From assembly GCF_027497235.1 (NCBI RefSeq), contig NZ_CP114902.1, positions 6,350,001 to 6,414,000 of the forward strand: a stretch of DNA of 64,000 bases, read 5' to 3'. The position numbers were made by a program, and so were the translations under genes. The number at the start of each line of letters is the position of its first letter. The first letter of the stretch is position 1. Of the stretch, positions 33,038 through 41,640 are shown piece after piece. Under the pieces are notes generated by a model. It ran no database searches. It saw only the letters and a program-made list of their open reading frames with translations, and was not told the DNA's origin. This DNA comes from Micromonospora sp. WMMD1128 (GTDB lineage: Bacteria > Actinomycetota > Actinomycetes > Mycobacteriales > Micromonosporaceae).

Positions 33038-34867
33038 ATGTCGGCAGCCGGTCGGGCGGTACCCGATCCCGGATTGGTCGTCGCGGCCCGCCAGGGCGAC
33101 CGGCACGCTCTCGACGACGTCGTGGCGGCGTCTCTCCCGCTTGTCTACAACATCGTCGGGCGCGCGCTCCGCGGCCACGCCGACGTCGACGACGTGGTCC
33201 AGGAGACTTTGGTACGGGTGATCCGGCACCTGCCCGCCCTCAACGACCCGACGGCGTACCGGTCCTGGCTGGTGGCGATCACCGTCCGGCAGGTGCGCGA
33301 CTGGGAGCAGCGCCGACGGGCCGCCCTCCACCGCGATGCCGGGCTGGACGTGGTCCACGACGTGCCCGACCCCGCGGCCGACTTCGCGGGAATGACGATT
33401 CTCCGGCTCGGCCTGACCGACCAGCGGCGTGAGGTCGCCGAGGCGACCCGCTGGCTCGAACCGGACGACCAGGAACTGCTCTCGCTGTGGTGGCTGGAGG
33501 AGACCGGCGAGCTGACGCGCGCCGAGATCGCCGAGGCGACGGGTTTGCCACCGGGGCACGTCGCCGTGCGCATCCACCGGATGAAGGAGCAGATCCAGAG
33601 CGCACGCGGGGTCGTCCGCGCGCTGCACGCCCGGCCCGGGTGCCCCGACCTGCACATCCTGACGGTCCAGTGGGACGGCAGTCCCAGCCCGCTGTGGCGC
33701 AAGCGGTTGGCTCGACACATCCGTGACTGCGCGTTCTGCGGGCACCTGGGCGGCGCGTTCCTGCCGATCGACCGGCTGCTCGCGGGGATGCCGCTGCTGC
33801 CCCTTCCGCCCGGCCTCGGCACTCACGTCCCGCCCACGACCGCGCCTCCGGCTGCCCCGCAGACCGTCGGGCCGCCGCCGACCGTCGTCCACCCGGCGGT
33901 GCGCGTACCCCGGGGCCTGATGCCGTCCCTCGCCGCGACGGTGGCGGCGGTCGTCGCGATCAGCGCGGTGGTGGTGCTCCTGCCGGCCGATCCGGCCGCC
34001 GCGCCACCGGCCGTGCCGTCCTGGGCCGCCGCGCCACCCGCAGCGCCCACCGTCGTCGCGTCCCCGTCCCCGTCGCCGTCGCCGTCGGTGCGTCCGTTGC
34101 CCTCGAAGGCACCGGTGGTGCCGGCGGTGAGCTCCACCCGCAAGGGCGTCGGGGTGTGGAACTTCGCCGGCGTGAGTCAGGCGTTGGCCAACTCGAAGGC
34201 CGGTTGGTACTACACCTGGGGCACCCAGCACCCGGGGATCAGCACCCCACGGGGCGCGACGTTCGTGCCCATGATCCGTAGCGCGGAAAACGTCAACGCC
34301 GCGGACCTGGCCCGGGCCCGCTCGGCCGGACCCTACCTGCTCGGCTTCAACGAGCCGGACCTGCCCGAGCAGGCGAACATGACCGTCGAACAGGCACTTG
34401 ACCTGTGGCCGCGACTGATGGCGACGGGCAGCAAACTGAGCAGCCCGGCGGTCGCCTGGGGTGGCGCGGACCCCCAGGGCTGGCTGGACAGGTTCATGGC
34501 CGGCGCCGAGGCCAGAGGTCACCGGGTCGACTTCATCGCTTTGCACTGGTATGGCGCCGACTTCACCACGGCCGCGGCGGTGAACCAGTTGCGGCAGTAC
34601 CTGCAAGCCGTCTACCAGCGCTACCGGAAACCGATCTGGCTGACCGAGTTCGCACTGATCCGCTACGACGGCGGGCGTCAGATATTCCCCGGTCAGGCGC
34701 AGCAGGCGGCCTTCCTCAGTGCGGCCACCGCCATGCTCGGCCAACTCCCCTACGTGCAGCGGTACGCCTGGTTCGGCCTGCCCGCGACCGACAGGGACAG
34801 GTCCGGGTTGTTCAGCGACGGCACCAGCGCGACGGCGATCGGTCGAGCGTTCCAGGCCGCGCGTTGA
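33038..34867 (+). CDS. ECF sigma factor fused to ZAS-like motif, membrane helix and GH128-like glycosidase domain
   Basis: ATG 33038 with AAGGAG seven bases upstream gives 609 residues. Domains in order: sigma region 2 (about 12-90, ADVDDVVQETLVRVIRHLP), sigma region 4 (about 140-195, TRAEIAEATGLPPGHVAVRIHRMKEQ), a zinc-binding anti-sigma-like H-x3-C-x2-C (H227, C231, C234), a Pro-rich segment, one membrane helix (about 293-315, SLAATVAAVVAISAVVVLL), a Pro/Ser linker, and an extracellular GH128/Asl1-like domain (about 371-609). The last has GVGVWNF, GFNEPDLPEQAN (acid/base Glu) and WLTEFALIRY (nucleophile Glu). The design suggests a one-protein transmembrane sensor that couples a glucan-binding or hydrolysing domain to promoter choice. 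ECF groups with large C-terminal extensions are known; this exact order is unusual. Confidence 0.85.
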   Translation: MSAAGRAVPDPGLVVAARQGDRHALDDVVAASLPLVYNIVGRALRGHADVDDVVQETLVRVIRHLPALNDPTAYRSWLVAITVRQVRDWEQRRRAALHRDAGLDVVHDVPDPAADFAGMTILRLGLTDQRREVAEATRWLEPDDQELLSLWWLEETGELTRAEIAEATGLPPGHVAVRIHRMKEQIQSARGVVRALHARPGCPDLHILTVQWDGSPSPLWRKRLARHIRDCAFCGHLGGAFLPIDRLLAGMPLLPLPPGLGTHVPPTTAPPAAPQTVGPPPTVVHPAVRVPRGLMPSLAATVAAVVAISAVVVLLPADPAAAPPAVPSWAAAPPAAPTVVASPSPSPSPSVRPLPSKAPVVPAVSSTRKGVGVWNFAGVSQALANSKAGWYYTWGTQHPGISTPRGATFVPMIRSAENVNAADLARARSAGPYLLGFNEPDLPEQANMTVEQALDLWPRLMATGSKLSSPAVAWGGADPQGWLDRFMAGAEARGHRVDFIALHWYGADFTTAAAVNQLRQYLQAVYQRYRKPIWLTEFALIRYDGGRQIFPGQAQQAAFLSAATAMLGQLPYVQRYAWFGLPATDRDRSGLFSDGTSATAIGRAFQAAR

Positions 34868-35478
34868 TGATCGGTTCCGCCCTCAGGACCCCCGCCTGGC
34901 GGATCGCCGGAGTCGTCGTGGCGCTGGCCGCGACGACGCTGGCCGTCGCCCTGACCCGGCATGCGGACCGCGTCGACCAGTCCGGCGCGCCCGCCGCGCC
35001 GGTCACGCTCAGCGGCACCGACGACGCCTTCATCCAACTGCTGCTGCCGATGGACGACGGAGTTCTCGCGCTGATCGACCACCTCGACACCCGTCGGTCG
35101 ACCACCGATCCCGCGCTGCGCACCGTCCTCGGTGACGTCCGGACGGCGCACCGCGCCGAGGTGGTGGAGCTGCGAGGGTTGCTGGCCGCCGGCAACGTCC
35201 CGGAGCGGAACATCCACGAGGGGCATCAGATGCCCGGCATGGTCACGGACGAGCGCCTCGCCGACCTGCGCGCCGCCCCCGACGCCGAGGTGCCGTCCCG
35301 GGCCGTCGGTCTGCTCCGGGCGCACCTCGAGCAGACCGTCGTGCTGTGTCAGGGTGAGCGGACCGCCGGGGGCAGCCCGCAGGTCAAGGAGCTCGCCGGC
35401 CGCATCCAGGTGACGCGGGCCGCCGAGCTGAGCGCCCTGGCGGGTCGGCCCGGCGCGACCGGCGACGCGGTCAACTGA
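34867..35478 (+). CDS. Membrane-anchored DUF305-like protein, degenerate
   Basis: ATG 34867 overlaps the upstream TGA by one base (TGATG), so it is translationally coupled to the sigma-glycosidase fusion. The 203 residues start with a signal anchor (IAGVVVALAATTLAVAL) followed by a four-helix DUF305-like region (DDAFIQLLLPMDDGVLALIDHL, ERLADLRAAPDAEVPSRAVGLL, RAHLEQTVVLCQGE). In DUF305 proteins the helices carry a His-His pair (M-I-x-H-H) and a second H-H-x-x-A-I/V; here these positions read M-D-D and H-L-E, so the metal or ligand site appears altered. Its tight coupling suggests a partner of the sensor, perhaps controlling proteolysis or signalling outside the membrane (inference). Confidence 0.72.
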   Translation: MIGSALRTPAWRIAGVVVALAATTLAVALTRHADRVDQSGAPAAPVTLSGTDDAFIQLLLPMDDGVLALIDHLDTRRSTTDPALRTVLGDVRTAHRAEVVELRGLLAAGNVPERNIHEGHQMPGMVTDERLADLRAAPDAEVPSRAVGLLRAHLEQTVVLCQGERTAGGSPQVKELAGRIQVTRAAELSALAGRPGATGDAVN

Positions 35479-35515
35479 CCGGTACGCCGCACCAACGAGT
35501 CGAACAGGTCCCGGC

Positions 35516-36031
35516 TCAGCAGTCGAACACCGACCAGCAGATGTCGTTGCGCAACCGCTGGTCGTCGAGGACCAGGTCGCGGATCGCCGCCGGGAGTCGG
35601 TCGCGCTGCCACCGGCACTCGGCCCGCCCCGCCTCGTCGACCAGACCGTCCGGCGCCGCCGCCCGGACCGCCTTGATCGCGTACGCGGCGGCGCCGAGTT
35701 CGTGCGCGGCGACGTGGGCGACGGCCCCGGCCTGCCCGGCGGCGTACGCCGCGTGCCGGGCCGCTCCACGCAGGTCCCGGGCCGCGCCCATGGCGTGACC
35801 GCCGGCCGCGCGGGACACCATCATCGTGACCTCGCCACGCACCCAGGCCCGGATGTGCTCGATCGCCGCACGTGGGCGCGGGTCGTCGGGCCGGACCGCC
35901 TCGAACAGGTCGAGGACGTGCTCCGCGCAGTCGGCGGCCCAGAGTGCGAGCAGTCGGTGGTCGTCGTCGGTGAGCGTCCCGCCGCGACGGATCGTGATGA
36001 AGCGGGGATCCCTGACCTTCGGCAGGATCAC
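35516..36031 (-). CDS. Putative immunity protein (Imm5-like family)
   Basis: ATG 36031 gives 171 residues, helical and alanine-rich, with the recognisable pattern ALWAADCAEHVLDLFEAVRPDDPRPRAAIEHIRAWVRGE near the N-terminus and AYAIKAVRAA...WQRDRLPAAIRDL near the C-terminus. Databases label this family as putative immunity proteins of polymorphic toxin systems, although many members have no linked toxin. It overlaps the upstream gene by 4 bp (ATGA); that gene encodes a paralogue, so the two form an operon. No toxin gene is visible within several kb. Confidence 0.72.
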   Translation of the reverse strand: MILPKVRDPRFITIRRGGTLTDDDHRLLALWAADCAEHVLDLFEAVRPDDPRPRAAIEHIRAWVRGEVTMMVSRAAGGHAMGAARDLRGAARHAAYAAGQAGAVAHVAAHELGAAAYAIKAVRAAAPDGLVDEAGRAECRWQRDRLPAAIRDLVLDDQRLRNDICWSVFDC

Positions 36032-36606
36032 GAGTCGTCCTCCTCCTCGTCAGCGGCCGGCGTCCGCCGCAGGGCATCGTCGAGGGCGCCCATCAGCCGG
36101 GCGACCCGGCTGCTGCCACCGGTCACCGGCGGGTAGCGGCGGAGCACGTCGACGAGCGCCGGGGTGGCACGGCGTCGCGAGCGGTCCAGCAGGGCGGCAC
36201 CGACCGCCGGGTCACCGTCGGCCGCCAGTTCCCCGATCCGCGCCGCGCTCGCGGCGGCCCGGAGGATGTGACCGACCTGGCTGGCCCGGGCGAGGGGATG
36301 CAGGTACGCCGCCGCGGCGGCGTCACCGGCGGATCGCGCGGCCAGGCGCGCGGCCTCGGACGGCGCGGCCTGGGCGGCTCGGTGCGCGTCCATGGACGCG
36401 ACACGTTGCAGTTTCGTCCGGGCGGCACCGTCGACGAACGCCCGGGCCGCCCCGATCGCCGCGCGAGGGCGCGGATCATCGGGTACGGCCTGCTCGAAGA
36501 CCGGCAGGACGTCCTCCGCGTGCCGAACCACGTAGCCCGCGACGACGCGCAACTCGTCCATGGTCAGGTCGAAGTCCCCGGACACGACATGTCTACGCGC
36601 TGCCAT
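36028..36606 (-). CDS. Paralogous putative immunity-like protein
   Basis: ATG 36606 (GTG 36609 alternative) gives 192 residues related to the next gene: VVRHAEDVLPVFEQAVPDDPRPRAAIGAARAFVDGA aligns with the equivalent segment of its neighbour. The rest is an alanine-rich helical bundle (AARLAARSAGDAAAAAYLHPLARASQVGHILRAA). The family has been loosely annotated elsewhere as SbcC-like or immunity protein; neither function is shown by motifs here. The C-terminus is very acidic (ADEEEDDS). Confidence 0.68.
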   Translation of the reverse strand: MAARRHVVSGDFDLTMDELRVVAGYVVRHAEDVLPVFEQAVPDDPRPRAAIGAARAFVDGAARTKLQRVASMDAHRAAQAAPSEAARLAARSAGDAAAAAYLHPLARASQVGHILRAAASAARIGELAADGDPAVGAALLDRSRRRATPALVDVLRRYPPVTGGSSRVARLMGALDDALRRTPAADEEEDDS

Positions 36607-36650
36607 CACGCCGGATCCTATCGACGGGGCCGCCGCCTTGGGGCCGACGA

Positions 36651-36977
36651 TCAGACCGCCCCGGCGACACCACGCCGGTACGGGCCCCAGCCGACGAACC
36701 GGTTGAACAGGTCACGTGGGGTCGGGCCGTCGTGCGGGTTGAGGCGGAACAGGTCGTGGGTGGCCTCGTGGTATAGCCCGGAGAGGTAGACGGCCAGGTC
36801 GACCGGGTGGTCGGCGTACTCGACGGTGAGCAGCAGGCGGGCGTGGGCGCAGGGCCACGGTGAGCCGCAGGCGCGGCAGAGCCACAGGGGCCGGATCGGC
36901 AGGTGCGCCGGCTGGTCGGGCGGGCAGGGGCGCGGCCGGTCGGGGTGCGGCCCGAGCCGGGGTACGGGAAGGTTCAT
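36651..36977 (-). CDS. Small Cys-containing protein of the regulator-linked 'flavin reductase' type
   Basis: ATG 36977 gives 108 residues. WLCRACGSPWPCAHARLLLTVEY shows a C-x2-C-x6-C-x-H cluster that could bind a metal. The C-terminal part (VDLAVYLSGLYHEATHDL...LFNRFVGWGPYRRG) is a helical pattern that I recognise from short proteins encoded next to XRE-DUF5753 genes in actinomycetes. Databases often call them flavin reductases, but no flavin-binding domain is visible. It is divergent from the XRE regulator at 37073 with a 95-bp gap, so it is a likely target of that regulator. Confidence 0.65.
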   Translation of the reverse strand: MNLPVPRLGPHPDRPRPCPPDQPAHLPIRPLWLCRACGSPWPCAHARLLLTVEYADHPVDLAVYLSGLYHEATHDLFRLNPHDGPTPRDLFNRFVGWGPYRRGVAGAV

Positions 36978-37072
36978 GCGTGACAGTCTGCTGAGAGCAC
37001 CACTACGCTCGGAAGTCGCCGGAGCCGGCCCGGGAGGGGGTCGAGAAGCCGGCCGGCGATCGAGGAGGCCGC

Positions 37073-37876
37073 GTGGAGAACGAGCCGACAGCCGACCTGA
37101 TCCGCACCCAACTGCGGCGGTTGCGACTCAGGGCCGAGCTGAGCCAGGAAGAGTTCGGGAAGCTGGTGCACTTCTCCAACTCGCAGGTGTCGGCGGTGGA
37201 GTTGGGTCAGCGGCCGTTGGACCGGTTCTTCCTGAAGCGGGCCGACGAGGTGCTGGGCACCGGCGGGTTGTTGACGTCGCTGCTCAAGCTCGCCGAGCGG
37301 GACGGCCAGCCGAGCTGGTTCCGCCCGTGGCTGGAAGCCGAACGCCAGGCCCAGCAGTTGCGCTGCTACCAGCCGGGCCTCATCCCTGGCCTGTTGCAGA
37401 CCGAGAACTACGCCCGCGCGATGATCAACACCGATGACATGCTCGCCGTCGAAGAAGGTGATCGACGCCTTGCGGTCCGGCTCGACCGGCAGTCAGTGCT
37501 CACCCGCCCCGATCCACCCAAGTTCGTCGCGGTGATCGAGGAAGCGGTGCTGCGACGGGCGGACGAATCCTTCCGCGGCTTGATGAGCCAACAGATCGCG
37601 CACCTGATCGACGCAAACGGGCTACCCCATGTCGCCGTTCATGTGATTCCGGCCGACGTCAGCCTGCACATCGGACTGACCGGACCATTCACACTTGCCC
37701 GTGGCGGCGACGGGGGTTGGATCGGTTACCTGGAGAACCAGCTCGGGGGAACGGTGATCGACAACGACGAAGGAGTGGCTATCCTGCTGTCCAGGTGGGA
37801 GAGCGTTCGGAGCGAGGCATTGTCTCGCCGCCAGTCGATCGAGCTGATGAAGGAAGTGGTCGGGTCATGGAACTGA
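37073..37876 (+). CDS. XRE-family regulator with DUF5753 domain (second copy)
   Basis: GTG 37073 with GAGGAGG upstream gives 267 residues. The XRE HTH is LRLRAELSQEEFGKLVHFSNSQVSAVELGQRP (about residues 17-48). DUF5753 follows with FRPWLEAERQAQQLRCYQPGLIPGLLQTENYA, RQSVLTRPDPPKF and VHVIPADVSLHIGLTGPFTLA. It is coupled by a 10-bp overlap to the DUF397 gene at 37867, exactly as in the pair at 1729-2801. This copy belongs to the variant in which the HTH is close to the N-terminus and the divergent neighbour is the small Cys-cluster protein. Confidence 0.92.
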   Translation: MENEPTADLIRTQLRRLRLRAELSQEEFGKLVHFSNSQVSAVELGQRPLDRFFLKRADEVLGTGGLLTSLLKLAERDGQPSWFRPWLEAERQAQQLRCYQPGLIPGLLQTENYARAMINTDDMLAVEEGDRRLAVRLDRQSVLTRPDPPKFVAVIEEAVLRRADESFRGLMSQQIAHLIDANGLPHVAVHVIPADVSLHIGLTGPFTLARGGDGGWIGYLENQLGGTVIDNDEGVAILLSRWESVRSEALSRRQSIELMKEVVGSWN

Positions 37877-38058
37877 CCGGTGCGATCTGGCGCAAGCCCA
37901 CCCGTAGCGGTCAGAGCGAGTGCGTCGAAGTGGCGGACAACCTGGACGGTGTGGTGGGGGTGCGCGACAGCAAGGACCCGGCCGGGCCGGTCCTCACCTT
38001 CGCCCCCGACGCCTGGCGCGCCTTCGTCCGGATCAGCGGGAGTCACGCACGGCGCTGA
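37867..38058 (+). CDS. DUF397 domain protein (second copy)
   Basis: ATG 37867 gives 63 residues with the complete DUF397 pattern: LTGAIWRKPTRSGQSECVEVADNL, GVVGVRDSKDPAGPVLTFAPDAWRAFV. It overlaps the upstream regulator by 10 bp, and its last 26 bp overlap the convergent methyltransferase gene. It is presumably the partner of the XRE-DUF5753 protein. Confidence 0.92.
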   Translation: MELTGAIWRKPTRSGQSECVEVADNLDGVVGVRDSKDPAGPVLTFAPDAWRAFVRISGSHARR

Positions 38059-38806
38059 TCAGCACAGTGTGCTTGCGTACCCGGAAGGCGCCCTCCGCCT
38101 CGATGCGGGCCTGGACCACGTCGCGGGCGGCCGACTCCTGCGCGGCGGTGAGCGGCCCGACCATGCTGGCGAGGTAGGCGAGGACCGGCGCCACGGCGGG
38201 CACCGCCAGCTCGTCGGGATAGCGCGCGACCGTCACGTCGGTGAAGTGGGCCGCGACCCGGACGGGCGCGGTCTCGGCGGTGACGCCGTTCAGGTGGAAG
38301 CCGGCGGTCATGTCGGGCCGGTCGACGACCGGGCCGAGCGCGTCCACCTCGGCGAGGTGGTCGCGGCCGTTCACCGCGACGGCGAGCCGCCCGCCGGGGC
38401 GCAGCACCCGGGCGAACTCCGCCAGTGCCGCGTCCGGGTCGTCCAGGTGGTAGAGCATGTGGTTGGCGATCACCGCGTCGAAGCAACCGTCGGCGTACGG
38501 CAGGTGGGTGGCGTCGCAGCGCTGCACCCGGGCGCCGGGCACCTCGCGCAGCCGGTCACACATGGCGGATGAGAAGTCGGTCAGGGTGAGCCTGAACCCA
38601 GTCGCGCGACGCTCCAGCCGACGCCACAGCTCACCGGTGCCCGCGCCCACCTCCAGCACGTCCCCGGTCAGCGGCAGCCGCTCACCCAGCCAGGCGAACC
38701 AGCCCTGCGGGTTGGTGCCGTGGGCGTGCAGCGCCATCCGGGCGGTGAGGTTGCCGGTCGTCGTCGCGTACTGGGCCACCGCGCGGGCAGACGGTGTGGC
38801 GGTCAT
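38033..38806 (-). CDS. Class I SAM-dependent methyltransferase
   Basis: ATG 38806 gives 257 residues. Motif I is DVLEVGAGTGELWRRL (about residues 49-64), motif II DFSSAMCDRLREVPGARVQRCDATHLPYADGCFDAVIANHMLYHLDDP, and the post-I acidic residue follows LTLTD; this is a Methyltransf_11/25 type. The substrate cannot be deduced. The 3' end overlaps the DUF397 gene on the other strand by 26 bp, which is normal for dense actinomycete genomes. Confidence 0.9.
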   Translation of the reverse strand: MTATPSARAVAQYATTTGNLTARMALHAHGTNPQGWFAWLGERLPLTGDVLEVGAGTGELWRRLERRATGFRLTLTDFSSAMCDRLREVPGARVQRCDATHLPYADGCFDAVIANHMLYHLDDPDAALAEFARVLRPGGRLAVAVNGRDHLAEVDALGPVVDRPDMTAGFHLNGVTAETAPVRVAAHFTDVTVARYPDELAVPAVAPVLAYLASMVGPLTAAQESAARDVVQARIEAEGAFRVRKHTVLISAVRDSR

Positions 38807-38834
38807 CCCGGCAGCGTAGCCCGCCGGTGACCGC

Positions 38835-39209
38835 TCAGAGATAGAGGCAGAACGGGTGACCGACCGGGTCGAGGTGCACCCGCACGTCGTCCTGGGGCTG
38901 GAAGTCGGCCAGCGTCGCCCCCAGCGACACCGCGTACGCCGAGGCCGCGTCGAGGTCGTCCACCTTGATGTCGAGGTGGAGCATCATCGGCGGATCACCC
39001 GGTCCGGCCGGCCACACCGGACGTACGTACGCCGGCTCGTCCTGGAACGCCAGCGTGGCGCCGCCGCCCGGTGCGGCCAGCACCACCCAGTCCGGCTCGT
39101 CCTCGCGGCGCGGCCAGTCGAGCAGCCGCTCGTAGAAGACCGCCAGTTCCTGGGCGGACGGCGCGTCGAGCACGGTGGACGTCAACGAGAGCCGCGGTCG
39201 ATGTTCCAT
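38835..39209 (-). CDS. VOC family (glyoxalase-like) protein
   Basis: ATG 39209 with AAGGGCGG upstream gives 124 residues of the vicinal-oxygen-chelate fold: [24 protein letters not shown] at the N-terminus, [26 protein letters not shown] in the middle and [14 protein letters not shown] at the C-terminus. Metal ligands are plausible, but the enzyme activity (dioxygenase, lyase or resistance protein) cannot be assigned. It is divergent from proS. Confidence 0.88.
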   Translation of the reverse strand: MEHRPRLSLTSTVLDAPSAQELAVFYERLLDWPRREDEPDWVVLAAPGGGATLAFQDEPAYVRPVWPAGPGDPPMMLHLDIKVDDLDAASAYAVSLGATLADFQPQDDVRVHLDPVGHPFCLYL

Positions 39210-39338
39210 CCGCCCTTCATACCCCGCGGGTGTGACGACCGCCCGGCCACGGGTGCGTCTGTCGTTGCCCCGACGACGAAGGACGCACCCGCACCGAAAG
39301 GGATCGCCCGGCCACGGCCTGTCGCATACGCTGCGGCG

Positions 39339-41107
39339 ATGCTGCTTCGCATGTCGACCCTGCTGCTCCGGACCCTGCGCGAGGACCCGGCCGACGCGGA
39401 GGTGCCGAGCCACCGGCTGCTCCTGCGCGCCGGTTACGTCCGCCGGGCCGCGCCGGGCGGCTACACCTGGCTGCCGCTGGGCAAGCTGGTGCTGGACCGG
39501 ATCACCGCGATCGTCCGGGACGAGATGACCGCGATCGGCGACCAGGAGGTGCACTTCCCGGCGCTGCTTCCGGCCGAGCCCTACCGGACCAGCGGGCGGT
39601 GGACCGAGTACGGCGACGACATCTTCACGCTCGCCGACCGCAAGGGCGCCGAGCACCTGCTCGCGCCGACCCACGAGGAACTGGCCGCGCTGCTGGTGAA
39701 GGACCTGTTCACGTCGTACCGGGACTTTCCGGTGACGCTGTTCCAGATCCAGACGAAGTTCCGCGACGAGGCGCGGCCCCGGGCCGGCCTGCTGCGCGGG
39801 CGCGAGTTCCTGATGAAGGACGCCTACTCGTTCGACCTGGACGCCGCCGGGCTCCAGGCCGCCTACGACCGGCACCGGGAGGCGTACCAGCGGATCTTCA
39901 CCCGGCTCGGGCTGGACTTCACGGTGGTGCGGGCGACGTCCGGGGCGATGGGCGGCTCCGCGTCCGAGGAGTTCCTGGCCGCCACGCCGGTCGGCGAGGA
40001 CACCTACGTCGGCTGCTTGGCCTGCGACTACGCCGCGAACACCGAGGCGGTGGTGACCCGCGCGCCGGCCGCCGGTGACCCGGAGGCGCGCCCGGCCACG
40101 GAGGTGCACGACACCCCGGAGACGCCGACCATCGCGTCCCTGGTCGACGTGGCGAACGCCCGCGCGCTCGCCGGCCGCACCGGCTGGACCGCCGCCGACA
40201 CCCTGAAGAACGTGGTGCTTGCCGTGCGTCGGCCCGGCGCCGAGCAGGCCGAGCTGCTGGTGATCGGCCTGCCGGGCGACCGCGAGGTGGACCTGAAGCG
40301 GGTCGAGGCGGTGCTGGCCCCGGCCACCGTGGCCGTCTTCGACGACTGGGCCGCGCACCCGGAGCTGGTCCGCGGCTACCTCGGGCCGCAGATCCTGGCC
40401 AAGCACGGCATCCGCTACCTCGTCGACCCCCGCGTGGTCACCGGCACCACCTGGCTCACCGGGGCCAACGAGCCGGGCCGACACGCCACCGACGTGGTGT
40501 GCGGGCGCGACTTCGTCCCCGACGACACGATCGAGGCGGCCGAGGTGCGGCCCGGCGACCCGTGCCCGGCCTGCGGCGACGGCACGCTGACCATGCGGCG
40601 GGGCATCGAGTGGGGCACATCTTCCAGCTCGGCCGCCGCTACACCGACGCCTTCGCGGTCGACGTGCTCGGCCCCGAGGGCAAACCGGTCCGGCCCACCA
40701 TGGGCTGCTACGGCATCGGCGTGTCCCGGGCGGTCGCCGCCGTCGCCGAACAGCACCACGACGACCGGGGACTGCTCTGGCCGGCCGAGGTCGCGCCGTG
40801 CGACGTACACCTGGTGTCCGCCGGGAAGGGGGCGCAGCTCGACGCGGCGCTTGAGCTCGGCGGACGCCTCGCCGCCGCCGGCCTGCGGGTGCTCGTCGAC
40901 GACCGCACCCACGTGTCCGCCGGGGTGAAGTTCACCGACGCCGAGCTGATCGGCATCCCGCGCGCCGTCGTGGTCGGCCGCCGCCTGGCCGACGGGTACG
41001 TGGAACTGCGCGACCGGGCCACCGGCGAGCGGACCGAGCTGCCGGTGGAGGGCGTGGTGGAGCGCCTGCTCGACGAGATGGGCGCGACACGCCGCAACGC
41101 GGTGTAG
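39339..41107 (+). pseudogene. proS: proS, proline--tRNA ligase, with a one-base frameshift
   Basis: ATG 39339 opens a bacterial-type Pro[38 protein letters not shown] (motif 2 region), [33 protein letters not shown] (class II core), the YbaK-like editing insertion (about residues 240-380), then MRRGIE. At 40608-40613 the reading frame breaks: the text GAGTGGGGCACATC lacks one G relative to the expected GAGGTGGGGCACATC (E-V-G-H-I). The second frame continues perfectly with [31 protein letters not shown] (motif 3) and the anticodon-binding domain to TAG-type stop at 41105-41107. ProRS is normally essential, so either a second copy exists or this is a sequence error. Both halves show no other decay. 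Confidence 0.9.
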
Positions 41108-41162
41108 CTAACGCGCCACCGGGTACCGCAGAAGGATCGACCGAGGCGTTTCGGAGGCTCCC

Positions 41163-41546
41163 ATGTACCGCGTCAGCGACGTGATGACCAAGCAGGTGGT
41201 CTACCTCCCTGCGGAGACCCCGTTGGACGAGGCGGCCCGGGTGATGAAGGAGTCGGACATCGGCGACGTGGTGGTGACCGACGGCGCCACGCTCGCCGGT
41301 GTGCTGACCGACCGTGACATCGTGGTGCGGGCGGTGGCCGAACGCGCCGACCCGGGCACCACCACTATCGGATCGATCATCACGCGTGAGGTCGTCATGA
41401 TCGAGCAGCACTGCACGGCGAGCGAGGCCGCCGCGTTGATGCGCGAGCGCAACATCCGGCGCGTGCTGGTCTGCGACAACGAGCGCAAGCTGGTCGGCAT
41501 CATCTCCCTCGGCGACCTGGCCACCCAGCCCACCCCCACTGCGTGA
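41163..41546 (+). CDS. CBS-domain pair protein
   Basis: ATG 41163 with GGAGG seven bases upstream gives 127 residues made of two CBS domains: VSDVMTKQVVYLPAETPLDEAARVM...VVVTDGATLAGVLTDRDIVVRAVAE and IITREVVMIEQHCTASEAAALMRERNIRRVLVCDNERKLVGIISLGDLA. Such stand-alone pairs bind adenine nucleotides and act as stress or energy sensors (hypoxia-response type in mycobacteria). The stop codon is overlapped by a 54-bp palindromic element. Confidence 0.93.
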   Translation: MYRVSDVMTKQVVYLPAETPLDEAARVMKESDIGDVVVTDGATLAGVLTDRDIVVRAVAERADPGTTTIGSIITREVVMIEQHCTASEAAALMRERNIRRVLVCDNERKLVGIISLGDLATQPTPTA

Positions 41547-41598
41547 AAGGCGGGGGCCCCGGTTAACGCCTGCGGTAGAGGAAGGGCCCCCGCTTAAC
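41545..41598. repeat. 54-bp bipartite palindromic element, copy R4 (reverse orientation)
   Basis: Reverse orientation of the same 24+7+23 structure, spacer GCCTGCG on the plus strand. Its CCTTAC-equivalent end (here GAAAGG) overlaps the last two bases of the CBS gene stop codon TGA (41544-41546). One inner half carries GGTTAAC instead of the usual CTTAAC end, showing sequence drift in the stem. Confidence 0.88.
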
Positions 41599-41640
41599 AC
41601 CCCGCCCGCCCGCGCGGGACGCGGCGGATAGCCTCGACAC

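Noticed and set aside
32894..34744. A 616-codon open frame on the minus strand through the sigma-glycosidase gene
   Set aside because: Shadow of a gene with recognisable sigma, zinc and glycosidase motifs; the opposite frame has none.
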